Shown here: in pieces, positions 1 to 8,751 of the stretch
How positions within the stretch are numbered: position 1 is the first letter of the stretch
Layout: every line of letters begins with the position of its first letter
DNA from: Limisphaerales bacterium
Lineage (GTDB): Bacteria; Verrucomicrobiota; Verrucomicrobiia; Limisphaerales; UBA11358
NCBI GenBank assembly: GCA_025362675.1
Contig: JANYFN010000063.1
Span: forward strand, 1-41,173
Length of the DNA stretch: 41,173 bases
Direction: 5' to 3'
Notes under the pieces: generated by a model
The model's input: only the letters and a program-made list of their open reading frames with translations
Told to the model about the DNA's origin: nothing
Database searches by the model: none
Translations under genes and position numbers: made by a program

Positions 1-413
1 TAATTGTTTCACGTCGCGGCATCGCGGAAGTGGATGGAAACAAAATTATCGTTTTCGTCCCCGCAAATGAAATTGAGCGAATCACCTTAAAATTTGGCAG
101 GTCTGAACATCGTCCAGTCGTCTCTATGTCCATCGGTATGATTCTCGCCTTAATTGGTCTTTGGGGGTTGGTTGAAATTTTCTGGGCCACGCGTGGATGG
201 CGTTATGAAATCGGCATGATGCTTCTGGGAGCAATTGGCGGCTTGTTAATTTTTGACACGTTGAAGCAAAGGTATTTTTTGGAGATTTACAAAAAGAATG
301 ACATACGCAGGCTGGTGTTTTCGAAAGTGGCCCAAAAACCCGCAATTGAAAAATTTTGTAACGAGGTCGGAGGTGCCTACAAATACAGCATCGCCGATAC
401 GACGCTTGCGTGA
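1..413 (+). CDS. Small membrane protein, 5' end outside window
   Basis: The reading frame is open from the first bases of the window (codons begin at base 3: IVSRRGIAEV...) and joins the part after the GTG at base 30 without a break, so the gene probably starts upstream. The visible product has a soluble N-terminal stretch resembling a small beta-rich domain. Two hydrophobic helices follow, at roughly 30-50 and 63-75 counted from the GTG, separated by a short basic loop. A soluble C-terminal tail of about 50 residues ends at TGA 411-413. I do not recognise a family. A start at GTG 30 is the alternative and would give a complete 127-residue protein, but no ribosome binding site precedes it. 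Confidence 0.6.
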   Translation, partial: IVSRRGIAEVDGNKIIVFVPANEIERITLKFGRSEHRPVVSMSIGMILALIGLWGLVEIFWATRGWRYEIGMMLLGAIGGLLIFDTLKQRYFLEIYKKNDIRRLVFSKVAQKPAIEKFCNEVGGAYKYSIADTTLA

Positions 414-438
414 AAAATTTTCGCGCTAAATTCACGCC

Positions 439-669
439 ATGAGCAAAGCTCAAATCCTTAAAGCACTTCCCAAGCTGGGGGTCAGCGACCGTTCACAACT
501 TTTCGCGCGGCTGGCTGAACTTCACGAAGCCGATTTGTTGGATAGCAGCGCACCAAACGCCGCCGAACGGCAGGCGCTCGACGAGGCGATGGCGGAATTC
601 GAGCGTGACCCCTGCCCCGGCGAACCGTGGCGCAAAGTCTTCAGTGAAATCCGCGCTTCCAAAAATTAG
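439..669 (+). CDS. Addiction-module (antitoxin-like) protein, orphan
   Basis: A 76-residue soluble protein. The N-terminal half reads as helices typical of small proteins that act on 'LxxxERxxLxxxL' patterns (SDRSQLFARLAEL). The C-terminal part, with acidic residues, 'LDEAMAEFERDP' and a Pro-Trp motif (GEPWRKV), matches the layout of the 'putative addiction module component' family (TIGR02574-like), normally the antitoxin partner of a RelE/ParE-type toxin. Here no toxin-sized gene follows: the next 130 bases hold a palindromic repeat and then an unrelated membrane protein. It is therefore an orphan in this window. Start is ATG 439 without a visible Shine-Dalgarno sequence. Family assignment is from pattern recognition only. 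Confidence 0.7.
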   Translation: MSKAQILKALPKLGVSDRSQLFARLAELHEADLLDSSAPNAAERQALDEAMAEFERDPCPGEPWRKVFSEIRASKN

Positions 670-781
670 AACCGCGAAATACACGAACCACGCGAAAGGA
701 AGATTTTCAGGCTCAATGTTTCTCTAAAGCAGCGAGGGTTTCAGCGGTTTTATTTTCGCGTGGTTCGGGTATTTCGCGGTT
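670..781. repeat. Intergenic palindromic repeat (28-bp arms)
   Basis: Arms at 670-697 (AACCGCGAAATACACGAACC...) and 754-781 are inverted copies with one mismatch over 28 bases, separated by a 56-base spacer. Transcribed, they would form a very long hairpin. The left arm begins directly after the stop codon of the addiction-module gene. This is one of several intergenic palindrome types in the window and is probably a dispersed, REP-like element. A role in termination or mRNA stability is possible but not shown. Confidence 0.85.
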
Positions 782-846
782 AATCAATTTCGGCTGTCGG
801 GATGATTTTGTTTTTCCATTCGCCATTCTTCCCTCATCATTTCCCG

Positions 847-1521
847 ATGACATTGCCGAATCCGCAACTGCTTCGCTCGCTGGGGAAACTAGCGCGAGGA
901 CTCTCGGCGTTATTCTGGGGATTGCCGGCGGCGCTCATTGTTTGCGCGGAAACGGCGCGCGCGGATTGGCTCAAGCCGATGGGATTCGTGCCCGCGCTCG
1001 CGGTCAATGCGCTGATTGTTTACGGCCTCTGGCAGATGAGTGCGTTCCAAAAAACGGAGCGTCCGTGGCGCGCGGCACTGGACCGCACGCTGCTGCTCGC
1101 GCTCGTGAATTTTGGTCTGTGCCCGTTCATCTACTTCCACAACCGGCTGCCAGAACAAACTTTTTTTACCGATGCCGTGTGGCTGCTGGAACTGGCCGCC
1201 GTGCTGTTTTTATTCAACTTGAATCTCGTCCTCAAACGTCTTGGCACCATGCTGCCGGATGAAACCTTGCGTCAGGAAACGCGCCAGTTCACGACCATGA
1301 ACCGCTGGCTGCTCGTGGGGCTGCTATTGTTTTGCCTAATGTTCATAGGGTTTTCGCAACTGCCGCAACCGTCGCTGCCGGCGGGGCGCATCCTGTCTTT
1401 CATGAACCACGCGAGCGGAATGTTGCTGGTGTTTTTCATCCTGCTCCCGCTGGCGATGACGATGGCGCTAATTTGGAAAACGAAAGAAGTGATTCTCGAC
1501 GCGGTGTTCGGCGCGCGGTAG
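847..1521 (+). CDS. Polytopic membrane protein, unknown function
   Basis: Predicted integral membrane protein of 224 residues from ATG 847. Hydrophobic segments appear near LFWGLPAALIVC, ALAVNALIVYGLW, TLLLALVNFGLCPFIYF, LLELAAVLFLFNL, WLLVGLLLFCLMFIGF and MLLVFFILLPLAMTMALIW, giving about six helices joined by short charged loops. The frame is open to ATG 802, which would add MILFFHSPFFPHHFP. I prefer 847 because the extra residues do not look like a signal or a domain and the palindromic repeat ends only 20 bases before 802. No catalytic motif is seen and no family is recognised. It stands alone; the next gene is convergent. Confidence 0.65.
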   Translation: MTLPNPQLLRSLGKLARGLSALFWGLPAALIVCAETARADWLKPMGFVPALAVNALIVYGLWQMSAFQKTERPWRAALDRTLLLALVNFGLCPFIYFHNRLPEQTFFTDAVWLLELAAVLFLFNLNLVLKRLGTMLPDETLRQETRQFTTMNRWLLVGLLLFCLMFIGFSQLPQPSLPAGRILSFMNHASGMLLVFFILLPLAMTMALIWKTKEVILDAVFGAR

Positions 1522-1735
1522 AAATTATTTTTTGGCACCGAAGAACGAGCAAATCAGTTCGACAACCTTTTGCGGCCAGCCCAATCTCAAAATCATGAAA
1601 CGAGATCGGCGGCGAAGCTTGAGATGGAACCGCTATTAGGCCACGACACACATTGTATGCGCCAAGAACGTTCAAAATTAATTCTTACAAGATCGTTTGG
1701 TGACCGCATTCTTATTGGCTTTTTGCGCGCTGTTT
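1522..1735. other. Gap between convergent genes
   Basis: About 210 bases between a plus-strand membrane protein and the end of the minus-strand pectate lyase. I see no convincing open reading frame, RNA gene or strong terminator hairpin here; the short frames crossing it have no support. Confidence 0.4.
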
Positions 1736-3034
1736 TCACATTCTTTTCGCAGTGTTTAAGAGCGGATGCGCCTTCGCCCATTTCGCGTAATGCTGCTCGA
1801 CCCGTTTCGCCGAGTCTTTGAACCAGCCGTAGCCTTTGCGCCGCTCGCGGGAAACTTCATTCACGTCGTCATGGATCGTCAGGTCGCGGTCGCCAAAAAT
1901 CGGCCGATCCGTCCCGATCTCGTAGTAGCGCGACCAGACCGGCCCGGCGCCCGGCGCATCCACCAGCTTACGACTTTCGGTGCCGACCACTTGAAATGAT
2001 TTGCCCATGATCTTCGTTTTTTCAAACCACGCCGCCGCGGCGTGGACGGACGCGACGACATTGGAATCCGGCTGCGGCAGTTGCATCAGGAATAAAACCA
2101 GCGTGGCGCTTTCGCTGGAGGCGAGCGACGGCATCTCGTAATTGCGCGCTGAAACCGGCTGCAACGTCAGCGCGTCGTGCTGCTGGCCCCAGACCGTGCG
2201 CTGTCCATTCACCACGACCTGCGTGGCGAGCACGCAATCGAGTCCGCGTTGCCAGCTCGCGACCGCCTTCGCGCGCAACTCCGCCGGGACAAATGAAAAT
2301 TCATTTTCACCCAACGAAACGTCGCGCAGGAATTTCAAGATGTTCAGCAGCGCGTCGTCGTTGAACGTGATCGCGTCGTGATAGCCGCCTTGTAACGGAT
2401 AAACCTGCGGCCAGCCGCCGTTCGGAAATTGCGCGGCGAAAATGTAATCGAGTCCGCGCGTGAAAGATTTTTGCAATTCGGCATTATTGGTTTTTCCCGC
2501 GTGAATGACTTTCGCCAAAAAACGTAATTCGGTGGTCGTGGCATCATTGTCGAACGTGCCGATGTAGCTCCAGTTCACGCGCGGCGGACGATCGAAATCA
2601 TTCGTCGTGAGAAAGCTCGAAGTGCTGTCGGCGGCGAACAATTCGCCCGGCGCGCGACGGTGCTGCGCAAAATCCGTGTGCTTGCTCCACCCGCCAGCCG
2701 GGGTCTGAAACGACGCGACATTTTCCGCGATACGCCGCGCGTCATCGCCGCCATACCAGGCCGCCGTGCGATCCAGCGGCGTGCCTTTGGGCGAGGCGGA
2801 TTTCGGCGGGGCGATGGCATTGGTCAGGTTGCGCGCCTTCATTTCTGCGTGCAAAAAATCCTGATCCGCCTGCGACAGACGCCCGGAATTCTCCAGATAA
2901 CTTTTCCACGCCGGCAACGCTGCCACGCGCTCGGCGGTCAACGGCTGCGCGGGAACATTCGTGCCGATGACGGCGGCACGCACCAGCAGCGGACAGCACA
3001 GCAGTGCGAACAAAATCTGACGGCGGAGTTTCAT
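1736..3034 (-). CDS. Pectate lyase, polysaccharide lyase family 10, secreted
   Basis: A 432-residue protein with a cleavable signal peptide (basic KLRR, then a hydrophobic core to about residue 20, cut near VRA-A). The body has the hallmarks of PL10 pectate lyases: WYGGDDARRIAENVASFQTP at about 93-112 with GGWSKHTD after it, a TFDNDATTTELRFL stretch near 160-173, GGWPQVYP at 206-213, HDAITFNDDALL at 219-230, and later GQQHDALTLQPVSARNYE and PSLASSES. PL10 enzymes cleave polygalacturonan by beta-elimination using Ca2+, an Arg base and Asp residues. It would act outside the cytoplasm on pectin-rich plant matter. No CBM or other domain is attached. It lies downstream of the lipid kinase on the same strand with a 118-base gap, so co-transcription is possible but not functionally suggested. 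Confidence 0.9.
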   Translation of the reverse strand: MKLRRQILFALLCCPLLVRAAVIGTNVPAQPLTAERVAALPAWKSYLENSGRLSQADQDFLHAEMKARNLTNAIAPPKSASPKGTPLDRTAAWYGGDDARRIAENVASFQTPAGGWSKHTDFAQHRRAPGELFAADSTSSFLTTNDFDRPPRVNWSYIGTFDNDATTTELRFLAKVIHAGKTNNAELQKSFTRGLDYIFAAQFPNGGWPQVYPLQGGYHDAITFNDDALLNILKFLRDVSLGENEFSFVPAELRAKAVASWQRGLDCVLATQVVVNGQRTVWGQQHDALTLQPVSARNYEMPSLASSESATLVLFLMQLPQPDSNVVASVHAAAAWFEKTKIMGKSFQVVGTESRKLVDAPGAGPVWSRYYEIGTDRPIFGDRDLTIHDDVNEVSRERRKGYGWFKDSAKRVEQHYAKWAKAHPLLNTAKRM

Positions 3035-3152
3035 GGTGTTGGAGACGCCGGACGGGTAGGTGAAGTTTCAAACGAAAACCGTGATCATGTTTTGCAAAGC
3101 CGCCCAAAAAGTTCCGCGATAGCGTCAGACCCGGCATATCGGCCCCAAATTT

Positions 3153-4109
3153 TCACGGCCCAATGACACGCAACTTTTCGCGCCCAACAGAAAACGTCAC
3201 CGGCAAATGCCCGACCCATTCGCCATCCAGTTCAAAAGCGGCGCGCGTTTCGCTGGTCAGCACAATTTTCTTTCCAGCCGCGCGGCGGACAATTTTTTCC
3301 GGAAGCCGCTTTTGCAGCAGCAGGCCGGGTGCGCAGCGGAGCAGCGTCCACGAATCCGCGCACGGCCAGACGCAGATTTCCAGCCGACCATCCGTCCAGT
3401 CCGCCACCGGAAAAATGGCGAACGTGCCGCCGTAAAATTTTCCGTTGCCGACGAGCGCCAGCTCGCCGTTGATTTTCTGCCCGTCAACATTGGCGAAAAT
3501 CTGCGGCTTCTTTTCCGTCAGCGCCCTCAGTCCGGCGATGATGTAAGCCAGCGGCCCGATTTTTTTCTTCAGCTCCCAGCTCACGAGTTCGATGGCCCGC
3601 GCATCAAGTCCGGCCCCGGCCATCTGGATAAAATGACGGCGCTCCGGTTTCCCTTCCCCACAAAATTCCGCGAGTGGCACGTCCACGGCAATTTCTTTTC
3701 CGCGCTGCAAAATGTTCCACGCCTCAGGAATATCTGTGGGTATTTTTAATTCGCGGGCAAAAACATTCACTGTGCCCAGCGGCAGCACGCCGAAACGCGT
3801 TTTGGAAAAACCATCCGGCACATCGCCCAGCCCATTGACGACTTCATTCACTGTGCCGTCGCCGCCCGCCGCGATGACGAGTTCAAAATTTTCCGCCACC
3901 GCTTCCGTCGCGAGCCGCCGCGCGTCACCCGCGCGTTGCGTGGGCTTGAGCACACATTCCGCCGCGATGCCGTCGAGCCACGCGCGAAAATGCCGCGCCT
4001 TATCGCCGCGCGCCACGGGGTTGAAAATGACACAGGTTCGCACGGGCAAATGATTTCGCCCGCGCGGGATTAGTCGAGCCGAAACCGCGCGGCACTTGCG
4101 CTTATTCAA
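3153..4109 (-). CDS. Diacylglycerol/lipid kinase family protein (YegS/BmrU-like)
   Basis: Carries the DAGK catalytic fold: a first strand CVIFNPVARG (residues 26-35), the nucleotide-binding GGDGT at 82-86 followed by VNEVVNGL, the LPLGTVNVFARELKIP motif, and a C-terminal beta-sandwich with AGAGLDARAIELV and GNGKFYGG. Family members phosphorylate diacylglycerol or related lipids with ATP at the inner face of the membrane. The listed ATG gives 318 residues, but the first 20 or so (MNKRKCRAVSARLIPRGRNH) precede the conserved fold; TTG or GTG codons just before RTCVIFNP are possible true starts. It starts 21 bases from the divergent GrpE-like gene, so the two share a promoter region. Substrate is unknown. 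Confidence 0.9.
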   Translation of the reverse strand: MNKRKCRAVSARLIPRGRNHLPVRTCVIFNPVARGDKARHFRAWLDGIAAECVLKPTQRAGDARRLATEAVAENFELVIAAGGDGTVNEVVNGLGDVPDGFSKTRFGVLPLGTVNVFARELKIPTDIPEAWNILQRGKEIAVDVPLAEFCGEGKPERRHFIQMAGAGLDARAIELVSWELKKKIGPLAYIIAGLRALTEKKPQIFANVDGQKINGELALVGNGKFYGGTFAIFPVADWTDGRLEICVWPCADSWTLLRCAPGLLLQKRLPEKIVRRAAGKKIVLTSETRAAFELDGEWVGHLPVTFSVGREKLRVIGP

Positions 4110-4130
4110 AAATTTTCAGACACTGATGGC

Positions 4131-5003
4131 ATGACTGAGATTCCCGAATGGAAATGCACCAAATGGCCGTGGCTGCTGGCGGATGTGGTTTTGCTGGGCA
4201 CGGCGGCGGCCTTGATTTTCACGGCTAAGCAACCCATTTCATCCATGCACATCTACCTGGCCATCGGCTGCGCCGCCTTCGGTGCGTTGATGGCGTGCGT
4301 GCCGTATTTTCTCGATTATCAGGCGGCTGGAAAATTGATTGAAGTTCATGCCGTGGGCGACGTTTCTGAAAAAATTTTAGATTTAAAGAACACCGCCGCG
4401 CAAATTTCCACGGCCACCGACCAGTGGGCCCGCGTCCAGGAAACCACCAAGGGCCACGCGGAAAAAGCCACCGCCGCTGCCGCCGAGATCGCCGAGCGGA
4501 TGACGAACGAGGTGCGCGAGTTCACCCAATTTCAAGCAAAAATGAACGACGCGGAAAAAGGCGCTCTGCGTTTGGAGACGGAAAAATTACGTCGCGCGGA
4601 AGGCGAATGGTTGCAAGTGGTCGCGCGCATTTTGGACCATACATTCGCCTTGCACACCGCTGCGGCGCGTTCCGGCCAACCGGAACTCGCCGAGCAGATC
4701 AGCAGTTTTCAAAATGCCTGCCGCGACTCCGCCCGCCGCGTCGGCTTGGCTCCATTTGAAGTGGCCGCAGGTGAACCTTTTGACGCGGAACGCCAGCGCG
4801 CCCACGGCGTCGAAAATCCCACGGCGGATTTACTCGTGGCCGAGACGTTGGCGCCAGGAATCAGTTTTCAAGGCCGACTGGTCCGTCCCGCCTTGGTCAA
4901 GTTGCAGGAAACTCAAACGCCCGTGTCAACTGAAGCCGCCGCCGCTCCAGAAAAATCTGACGAAGCCGCCGCGTCCGGGCAGCTCACCCTCGAAACGGAT
5001 TGA
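4131..5003 (+). CDS. Membrane-anchored coiled-coil protein with GrpE-like C-terminal domain
   Basis: A 290-residue protein with two hydrophobic helices at about 14-32 and 41-61, then an Ala/Glu/Thr-rich helical stretch (80-160) likely to be coiled coil. Residues about 160-258 read like GrpE: an 'EWLQVVARILDHTFAL' helix corresponding to the LLPVIDNLERAL region, a helix ending 'RDSARRVGLAPFE', 'GEPFDAERQRAHGV' like the GEPFDPxxHEAV segment, and 'VAETLAPGISFQGRLVRPALVKL' like the final GrpE beta segment (xxGYxLxGRVLRPAxVxV). GrpE is the nucleotide exchange factor of Hsp70; a membrane-tethered form would work on an Hsp70 at the membrane. The tail is Ala/Glu-rich and disordered-looking. Its stop codon abuts the end of the convergent addA with no gap. 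The GrpE assignment is by motif layout, not by search. Confidence 0.7.
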   Translation: MTEIPEWKCTKWPWLLADVVLLGTAAALIFTAKQPISSMHIYLAIGCAAFGALMACVPYFLDYQAAGKLIEVHAVGDVSEKILDLKNTAAQISTATDQWARVQETTKGHAEKATAAAAEIAERMTNEVREFTQFQAKMNDAEKGALRLETEKLRRAEGEWLQVVARILDHTFALHTAAARSGQPELAEQISSFQNACRDSARRVGLAPFEVAAGEPFDAERQRAHGVENPTADLLVAETLAPGISFQGRLVRPALVKLQETQTPVSTEAAAAPEKSDEAAASGQLTLETD

Positions 5004-8000
5004 TCAAGTGGTGACGGTCTGGCGGGCGGCGAGAAAATGCAATGCCCGCAACGTGACGGGGCGGGAAAAAGTCTTTTTCAACGCCGCCGCGTAAAGCTTC
5101 AATTGCGGCGTGTAGGTTTTGATTTTTTCACCCAATTCGTCCGCGCTGACAACGTCCGTCTTGAAATCCACCAGCCAGATTTCAGCAGGCAAGAGCACTA
5201 CTAAATCAGCGACGCCTTGCACCACGACAAATTCGTCATCCAAGTTCACCGGCACTGGGCCGCCAATAATTTTCGCAATCTCGGCTGGGCTAAAGCGCGC
5301 AGTGAAAGGCAATTCCCGCCGCACGTCCGCGCCGTTTAAAATAATTTTTTTGCCGAGGGGCGAATTCCAAAATGCCGACAGAGCGGCGAAATCCAAGGCA
5401 TCTTTTTCCGCCGCCGACAAATAATTTTCTCGCGATAATCGTTCCGCTTCCACGGCCAGATCACCGGTCGCAGCCAGCGCAACGTGCTGAAGAAATTTAT
5501 GGTGGGCAACGCCAATTTCTTGCGCGCTTAATTTTGAAATTCCAGCGAGCGATTTTTGTCGCGGTAACGGACGCACCCGCGGCTCGTTGATAACAACCCG
5601 TTCGGACTCATCATCGAGCTCCTCTGCTTCGCGCCGCAACGTGGTGACGGATGATTTTGCCTTCCGCACGGTTGCCGCCGCGAATGGGTAAGGTTGTTCC
5701 AATCGTTGGCGCAATTTTTCTACCGCCACTGCGTCCCATGCCACCAGCTGCGCTTGGACTTCGGAGTTAGTGATTTCGATTTTTTCAACCAAGTCGCCGT
5801 CGGTAATTAATTTCCAACGCAAATACTCTAACTCGCCCGCATCGGCTCCGAGGCTGCCCGACTTGGGAGTTTGGCGTGTAAACCAAAGCATCAGCCAATC
5901 CGCAAAACTCTTGGCCTCGGCGATTTTTTGCGCGGTCAGCGGTTGTAACTGCGGCCGCGTCCATTTTTCCTCCCAGTTTTTTTCGGTGACACTCGCAGAC
6001 AAAATCAGGTTGTCCCGCGCCCGCGTGAGCGCGACGTAAAGCAGCCGAAGCTCTTCGCCGCGCAGCTCGCGTTTTTGCCGGCGTTGGGCCAGCCAGTGCG
6101 GCAGACTCGGATATCGTCCGCCGCTTCCCGGTGGCTTCACTTTCGGGCACAGACCCAACGCTTCATCAAAAATAATTTCGCCGCGCAAATCCTGTTCGTT
6201 GAACGTTTTGGCAAGATCGGCGAGCACCACGATGGGAAATTCCTGACCCTTGCTTTGATGAATGCTCAGCAGGCGAACTTTGTTTTCCGTGGGTTCCGCA
6301 GCAATCTCCGGCTCCACTTCGGCCGTCTGTTGCGCGTCAATAAATTTCAAAAAACGGAACAGTCCTTGCCGCTGAAATTGATCAAACTGCTGGGCGAGCT
6401 GGAGAAAACCGTTGACGTTGGCCGCCCGTTGTTCGCCGCGTGATTGGCCCCGCAGCCAGTCTAAATAAAGAGTCTCGGCGAGAATTTCTTCGAGGCATTG
6501 CGAGAGCGAAACTTGCCGGGCATTTTGCCGCCACCGCGCAAACCGTTCGAGAAAGACCGCCACTTTCGTTACGCCGGTGCGGGGAACTTTGGCGGGGACA
6601 TTGTGAGCGTGATTCAGCGCGGTCCAAAAATGTTTATCCCGCGCCGCCAGCCGGATTTCCGCCAACTCATCCAACGACAGGCCGACGAGCGGCGAGCGCA
6701 GGACCGCGAGGCACGGCACGTCTTGCAACGGATTGTCCAACAGTTGCAACAGGCTCAAGAGATCAAGAATTTCCGCGCTTTCAAAAAATCCGCCGCGCGC
6801 CACGGTCAGCGGAATCCCGGCGCGCTCAAATTCCTTGGCAAAAACCTCCGACTTGCCCCGGGGCGAACGCAGTAGAATCGCCATATCGCGCCATTCGGCG
6901 GGCCGGAATTTTTTTGCGTGGTCGTCAAAAATTTCCATCTTATCCGCGATCAATTGCTGCAACCGTTGCGCCACCAGCCGCGCCTCTTTTTGCGCTTCAT
7001 CCACGTCAGGCAACTCGCCATCGGCGTCTTCCCGCACTTCGTTCCGACCCGCCTTCAGCCGCAGCAAAAGCTCCACGCGTGGACTCGAATCCTCGGCCAC
7101 ACTCAGCTCGCCGCGCGTTGCCCGTGAACCGAATTTTAATTGCGCGTCGGCGTCGTAGCCCACGCCGCCGATTTCTTCACGCATCACGAATCCGCACACG
7201 GAGTTGACAAAATTTAATAGCCCTTCGCGACTACGAAAATTGTCCGATAACGGAATGATGGTTCCGTCTATTTTCCAATCGTTGGCGTAAGCGCGGAAAA
7301 TTTTTGGATCCGCGAGGCGAAAACGATAGATGCTCTGCTTCACGTCGCCGACGAGAAAACGATTGCCGTTAGTTTCGAGGGGCGAGGGAGAAGAACCGTG
7401 CGACAAAGCTGCAATGATTTTGTCCTGCGCAGCATTGATGTCTTGATATTCGTCCACGAAAATAAATTTCAATTTCGCGCGCCACCCCAACGCCGCCGGG
7501 GTCGGTTCTTGAGTCGAAAAATTCCATAGCAATTTCAACGCGAATTGTTCGAGGTCGTGAAAATCCATGACGCCGTCACTGCGCTTGCTCTCCGCAAAGT
7601 GCGCGCCAAATTCCTCCGCGAGCCGCAGCAAAGTTTCCATCTGGCCACGCACCCAGGCCCAATCTTCCGCAAGCGGATCTTTACCGTCTTGGATCACTGC
7701 GAGCGACCCAAGAAACTTTGCCTCCTCAAAAATGTTGCCGAGTGCCACGCGTAGTTTTCCGGCCTGACCCTTCGGATAATTGGCGGTCAAATCAGCCGCC
7801 ACGATTTGCTCCAAAATTTCACCCACAGTTTCGCGGATAATTTTTTTGGGCAATCTGCCTAAAATGTCCGCCAATTCAGCGGCTTTAACATTTTCCGATT
7901 GAACCGTTTTTAACGCAGCCGCCCATTCATCGCGCCAATCCGCAATCGCCTCAATCAGCCAGCGCTGCCAGTCGGTCGGCTCGGCGGCGGCAAAAATTTT

Positions 8001-8603
8001 GATTTGCGACGCGAGCCAGCCCGCCGCATCCGGACGCGCTTGGGAATAATGATGCAACTGCAAAATCAGTTGACGGATGTTCTCGTCGCGTCCGCCGCCG
8101 TGGATCTGGATCAACTCCTGCACCGCCATCGAAAAATCATTTTGTCCTTCGTAATGGGCTTTAAACTGTTCCGCCAACGTCGCGTTCGCACGCTGCCGGG
8201 TTTCACCTTCATCGAGAATCACGAGCTGCGGATCCAGCCCGAGTTCGTAAAAATGTTCCCGCACGAGCTGGAGACAAAAACTATGCAAGGTGCCGATGTG
8301 AGCGAGATCAAACAGTGCAACCTGTCGCTGCCAAAATTCGGCAGCCGGCGCGGCGATGGATTTTTTTTCCAACTCACGGCGAAGTCGCTGGCGCATCTCG
8401 GCCGCAGCCGCCTCGGTAAAAGTAACGATGAGCAGCTCGTTGATCTGTGCGCCATCGCGTTCAAGGCAATCGAGGCAGCGCTCCACGAGCGTCTTAGTTT
8501 TGCCCGTGCCGGCGCCGGCCATGACGAGAACATTGCCGCGCGCATTCACCGCCTGTCGTTGCAACACGGTGAGTTCATCCAATTTTTTTGGCGGCATTTC
8601 CAT
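5004..8603 (-). CDS. addA: AddA-type ATP-dependent helicase/nuclease (UvrD/RecB superfamily)
   Basis: A 1199-residue protein, about the usual AddA length. Motifs in order: Q-motif 'LTVLQRQAVNA', Walker A AGAGTGKT at 29-36, motif Ia 'LLIVTFTEAAAAEMRQRL', Walker B 'FIFVDEYQDINAAQ', motif III 'FLVGDVKQSIYRFRLADP', motif V/VI 'LLSIHQSKGQEFPIVVLADL' and 'LLYVALTRARDNLIL', then a C-terminal RecB-type nuclease with 'WLVDFKTDVV' and a downstream 'YTPQLKLYAAAL'. AddA works with AddB in processing of double-strand DNA ends for RecA-dependent repair, cutting one strand and unwinding. No addB lies within the window, so its partner must be elsewhere. The start is ATG 8603 (or the Met two codons on). It is divergent from hrpA, with a 148-base gap. 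Confidence 0.93.
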   Translation of the reverse strand: MEMPPKKLDELTVLQRQAVNARGNVLVMAGAGTGKTKTLVERCLDCLERDGAQINELLIVTFTEAAAAEMRQRLRRELEKKSIAAPAAEFWQRQVALFDLAHIGTLHSFCLQLVREHFYELGLDPQLVILDEGETRQRANATLAEQFKAHYEGQNDFSMAVQELIQIHGGGRDENIRQLILQLHHYSQARPDAAGWLASQIKIFAAAEPTDWQRWLIEAIADWRDEWAAALKTVQSENVKAAELADILGRLPKKIIRETVGEILEQIVAADLTANYPKGQAGKLRVALGNIFEEAKFLGSLAVIQDGKDPLAEDWAWVRGQMETLLRLAEEFGAHFAESKRSDGVMDFHDLEQFALKLLWNFSTQEPTPAALGWRAKLKFIFVDEYQDINAAQDKIIAALSHGSSPSPLETNGNRFLVGDVKQSIYRFRLADPKIFRAYANDWKIDGTIIPLSDNFRSREGLLNFVNSVCGFVMREEIGGVGYDADAQLKFGSRATRGELSVAEDSSPRVELLLRLKAGRNEVREDADGELPDVDEAQKEARLVAQRLQQLIADKMEIFDDHAKKFRPAEWRDMAILLRSPRGKSEVFAKEFERAGIPLTVARGGFFESAEILDLLSLLQLLDNPLQDVPCLAVLRSPLVGLSLDELAEIRLAARDKHFWTALNHAHNVPAKVPRTGVTKVAVFLERFARWRQNARQVSLSQCLEEILAETLYLDWLRGQSRGEQRAANVNGFLQLAQQFDQFQRQGLFRFLKFIDAQQTAEVEPEIAAEPTENKVRLLSIHQSKGQEFPIVVLADLAKTFNEQDLRGEIIFDEALGLCPKVKPPGSGGRYPSLPHWLAQRRQKRELRGEELRLLYVALTRARDNLILSASVTEKNWEEKWTRPQLQPLTAQKIAEAKSFADWLMLWFTRQTPKSGSLGADAGELEYLRWKLITDGDLVEKIEITNSEVQAQLVAWDAVAVEKLRQRLEQPYPFAAATVRKAKSSVTTLRREAEELDDESERVVINEPRVRPLPRQKSLAGISKLSAQEIGVAHHKFLQHVALAATGDLAVEAERLSRENYLSAAEKDALDFAALSAFWNSPLGKKIILNGADVRRELPFTARFSPAEIAKIIGGPVPVNLDDEFVVVQGVADLVVLLPAEIWLVDFKTDVVSADELGEKIKTYTPQLKLYAAALKKTFSRPVTLRALHFLAARQTVTT

Positions 8604-8751
8604 GCGAGAACCGCATCGTAACGACCGATTGCAAAAGTCACAAACTGAAAGGACTATCTCGCGCGTAAAATATTCTGGGTCCGATTTTTTGATCGGAGCA
8701 TTTGGGAAGTTCCCCCGGCGCGATGTCTCCGTTACACTTCACGGCTCTGAA

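Noticed and set aside
8356-8751. 132-codon N-terminal extension of HrpA
   Set aside because: It lies antisense to the addA start, has no HrpA similarity, and ATG 8752 gives the normal family start.
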